Source of the DNA: Candidatus Komeilibacteria bacterium RIFCSPLOWO2_02_FULL_48_11
Lineage (GTDB): Bacteria; Patescibacteriota; Patescibacteriia; UBA2169
NCBI GenBank assembly: GCA_001818435.1
Contig: MHKO01000051.1
Location: 573 to 13,494 of the forward strand
Direction: 5' to 3'
DNA: 12,922 nt
Program-made: the position numbers and the translations under genes
Part shown: positions 12,867 through 12,922 of the stretch, one piece after another
Numbering within the stretch: the stretch's first letter is position 1
How the letters are laid out: each line of letters starts with the position of its first letter
The notes under the pieces: generated by a model
Database searches by the model: none
What the model was told of the DNA's origin: nothing
Seen by the model: the letters and a program-made list of their open reading frames with translations, nothing else

Positions 12867-12922
12867 GAGGAACCGCCAGGAAAGGGTCGGCCCGGCCCTG
12901 GGGCTCAAGTGATAATGGTCAG

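Overview
The window looks like part of a Candidate Phyla Radiation (Patescibacteria, Parcubacteria-like) genome. This is inferred from three things: the style of the type IV pilin genes, a CPR-style LigA, and many short dispersed palindromes around a small four-helix-bundle gene. Stops include TGA used as a real stop, so code 11 applies and the TGA-as-Gly code of Gracilibacteria does not. Every gene I can support lies on the minus strand, so the layout below runs from high to low coordinates.

Type IV pilus machinery: pilB (assembly ATPase, 12853-11129), a stand-alone CheY-like receiver (10832-10452), a PilT-like protein whose Walker A lysine and Walker B glutamate are both replaced (10238-9129), a four-helix-bundle gene inside an inverted-repeat cassette (9121-8732), and pilC (platform protein, 8666-7455). 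Next come three tandem major-pilin paralogues (7326-5871). They appear to form their own transcription unit, with an extended -10 promoter, a long 5'-UTR hairpin and a rho-independent terminator. After a second extended -10 promoter comes a compact minor-pilin operon: pilD (prepilin peptidase), then GspH-like, PilV-like, PilW-like and PilX-like minor pilins. The last gene is ligA (NAD-dependent DNA ligase), cut by the left edge of the window.

The genes work together as follows. PilD cleaves all seven prepilins. PilB and PilC polymerise them. The PilT-like protein and the receiver probably modulate the motor. The minor pilins prime the tip.

The most unusual feature is the set of short palindromic repeat elements (at least three families) placed at gene starts. 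Two elements sit inside the coding sequence of prepilin leader peptides (PilV and PilX). Each is flanked by a 5-bp direct repeat, and conceptual removal of each restores a short in-frame leader (14 and 12 residues). Because PilD removes the leader, these insertions look like mobile-element insertions made harmless by protein processing. No tRNA, rRNA or CRISPR array was seen, and no gap between genes exceeds 300 bases.
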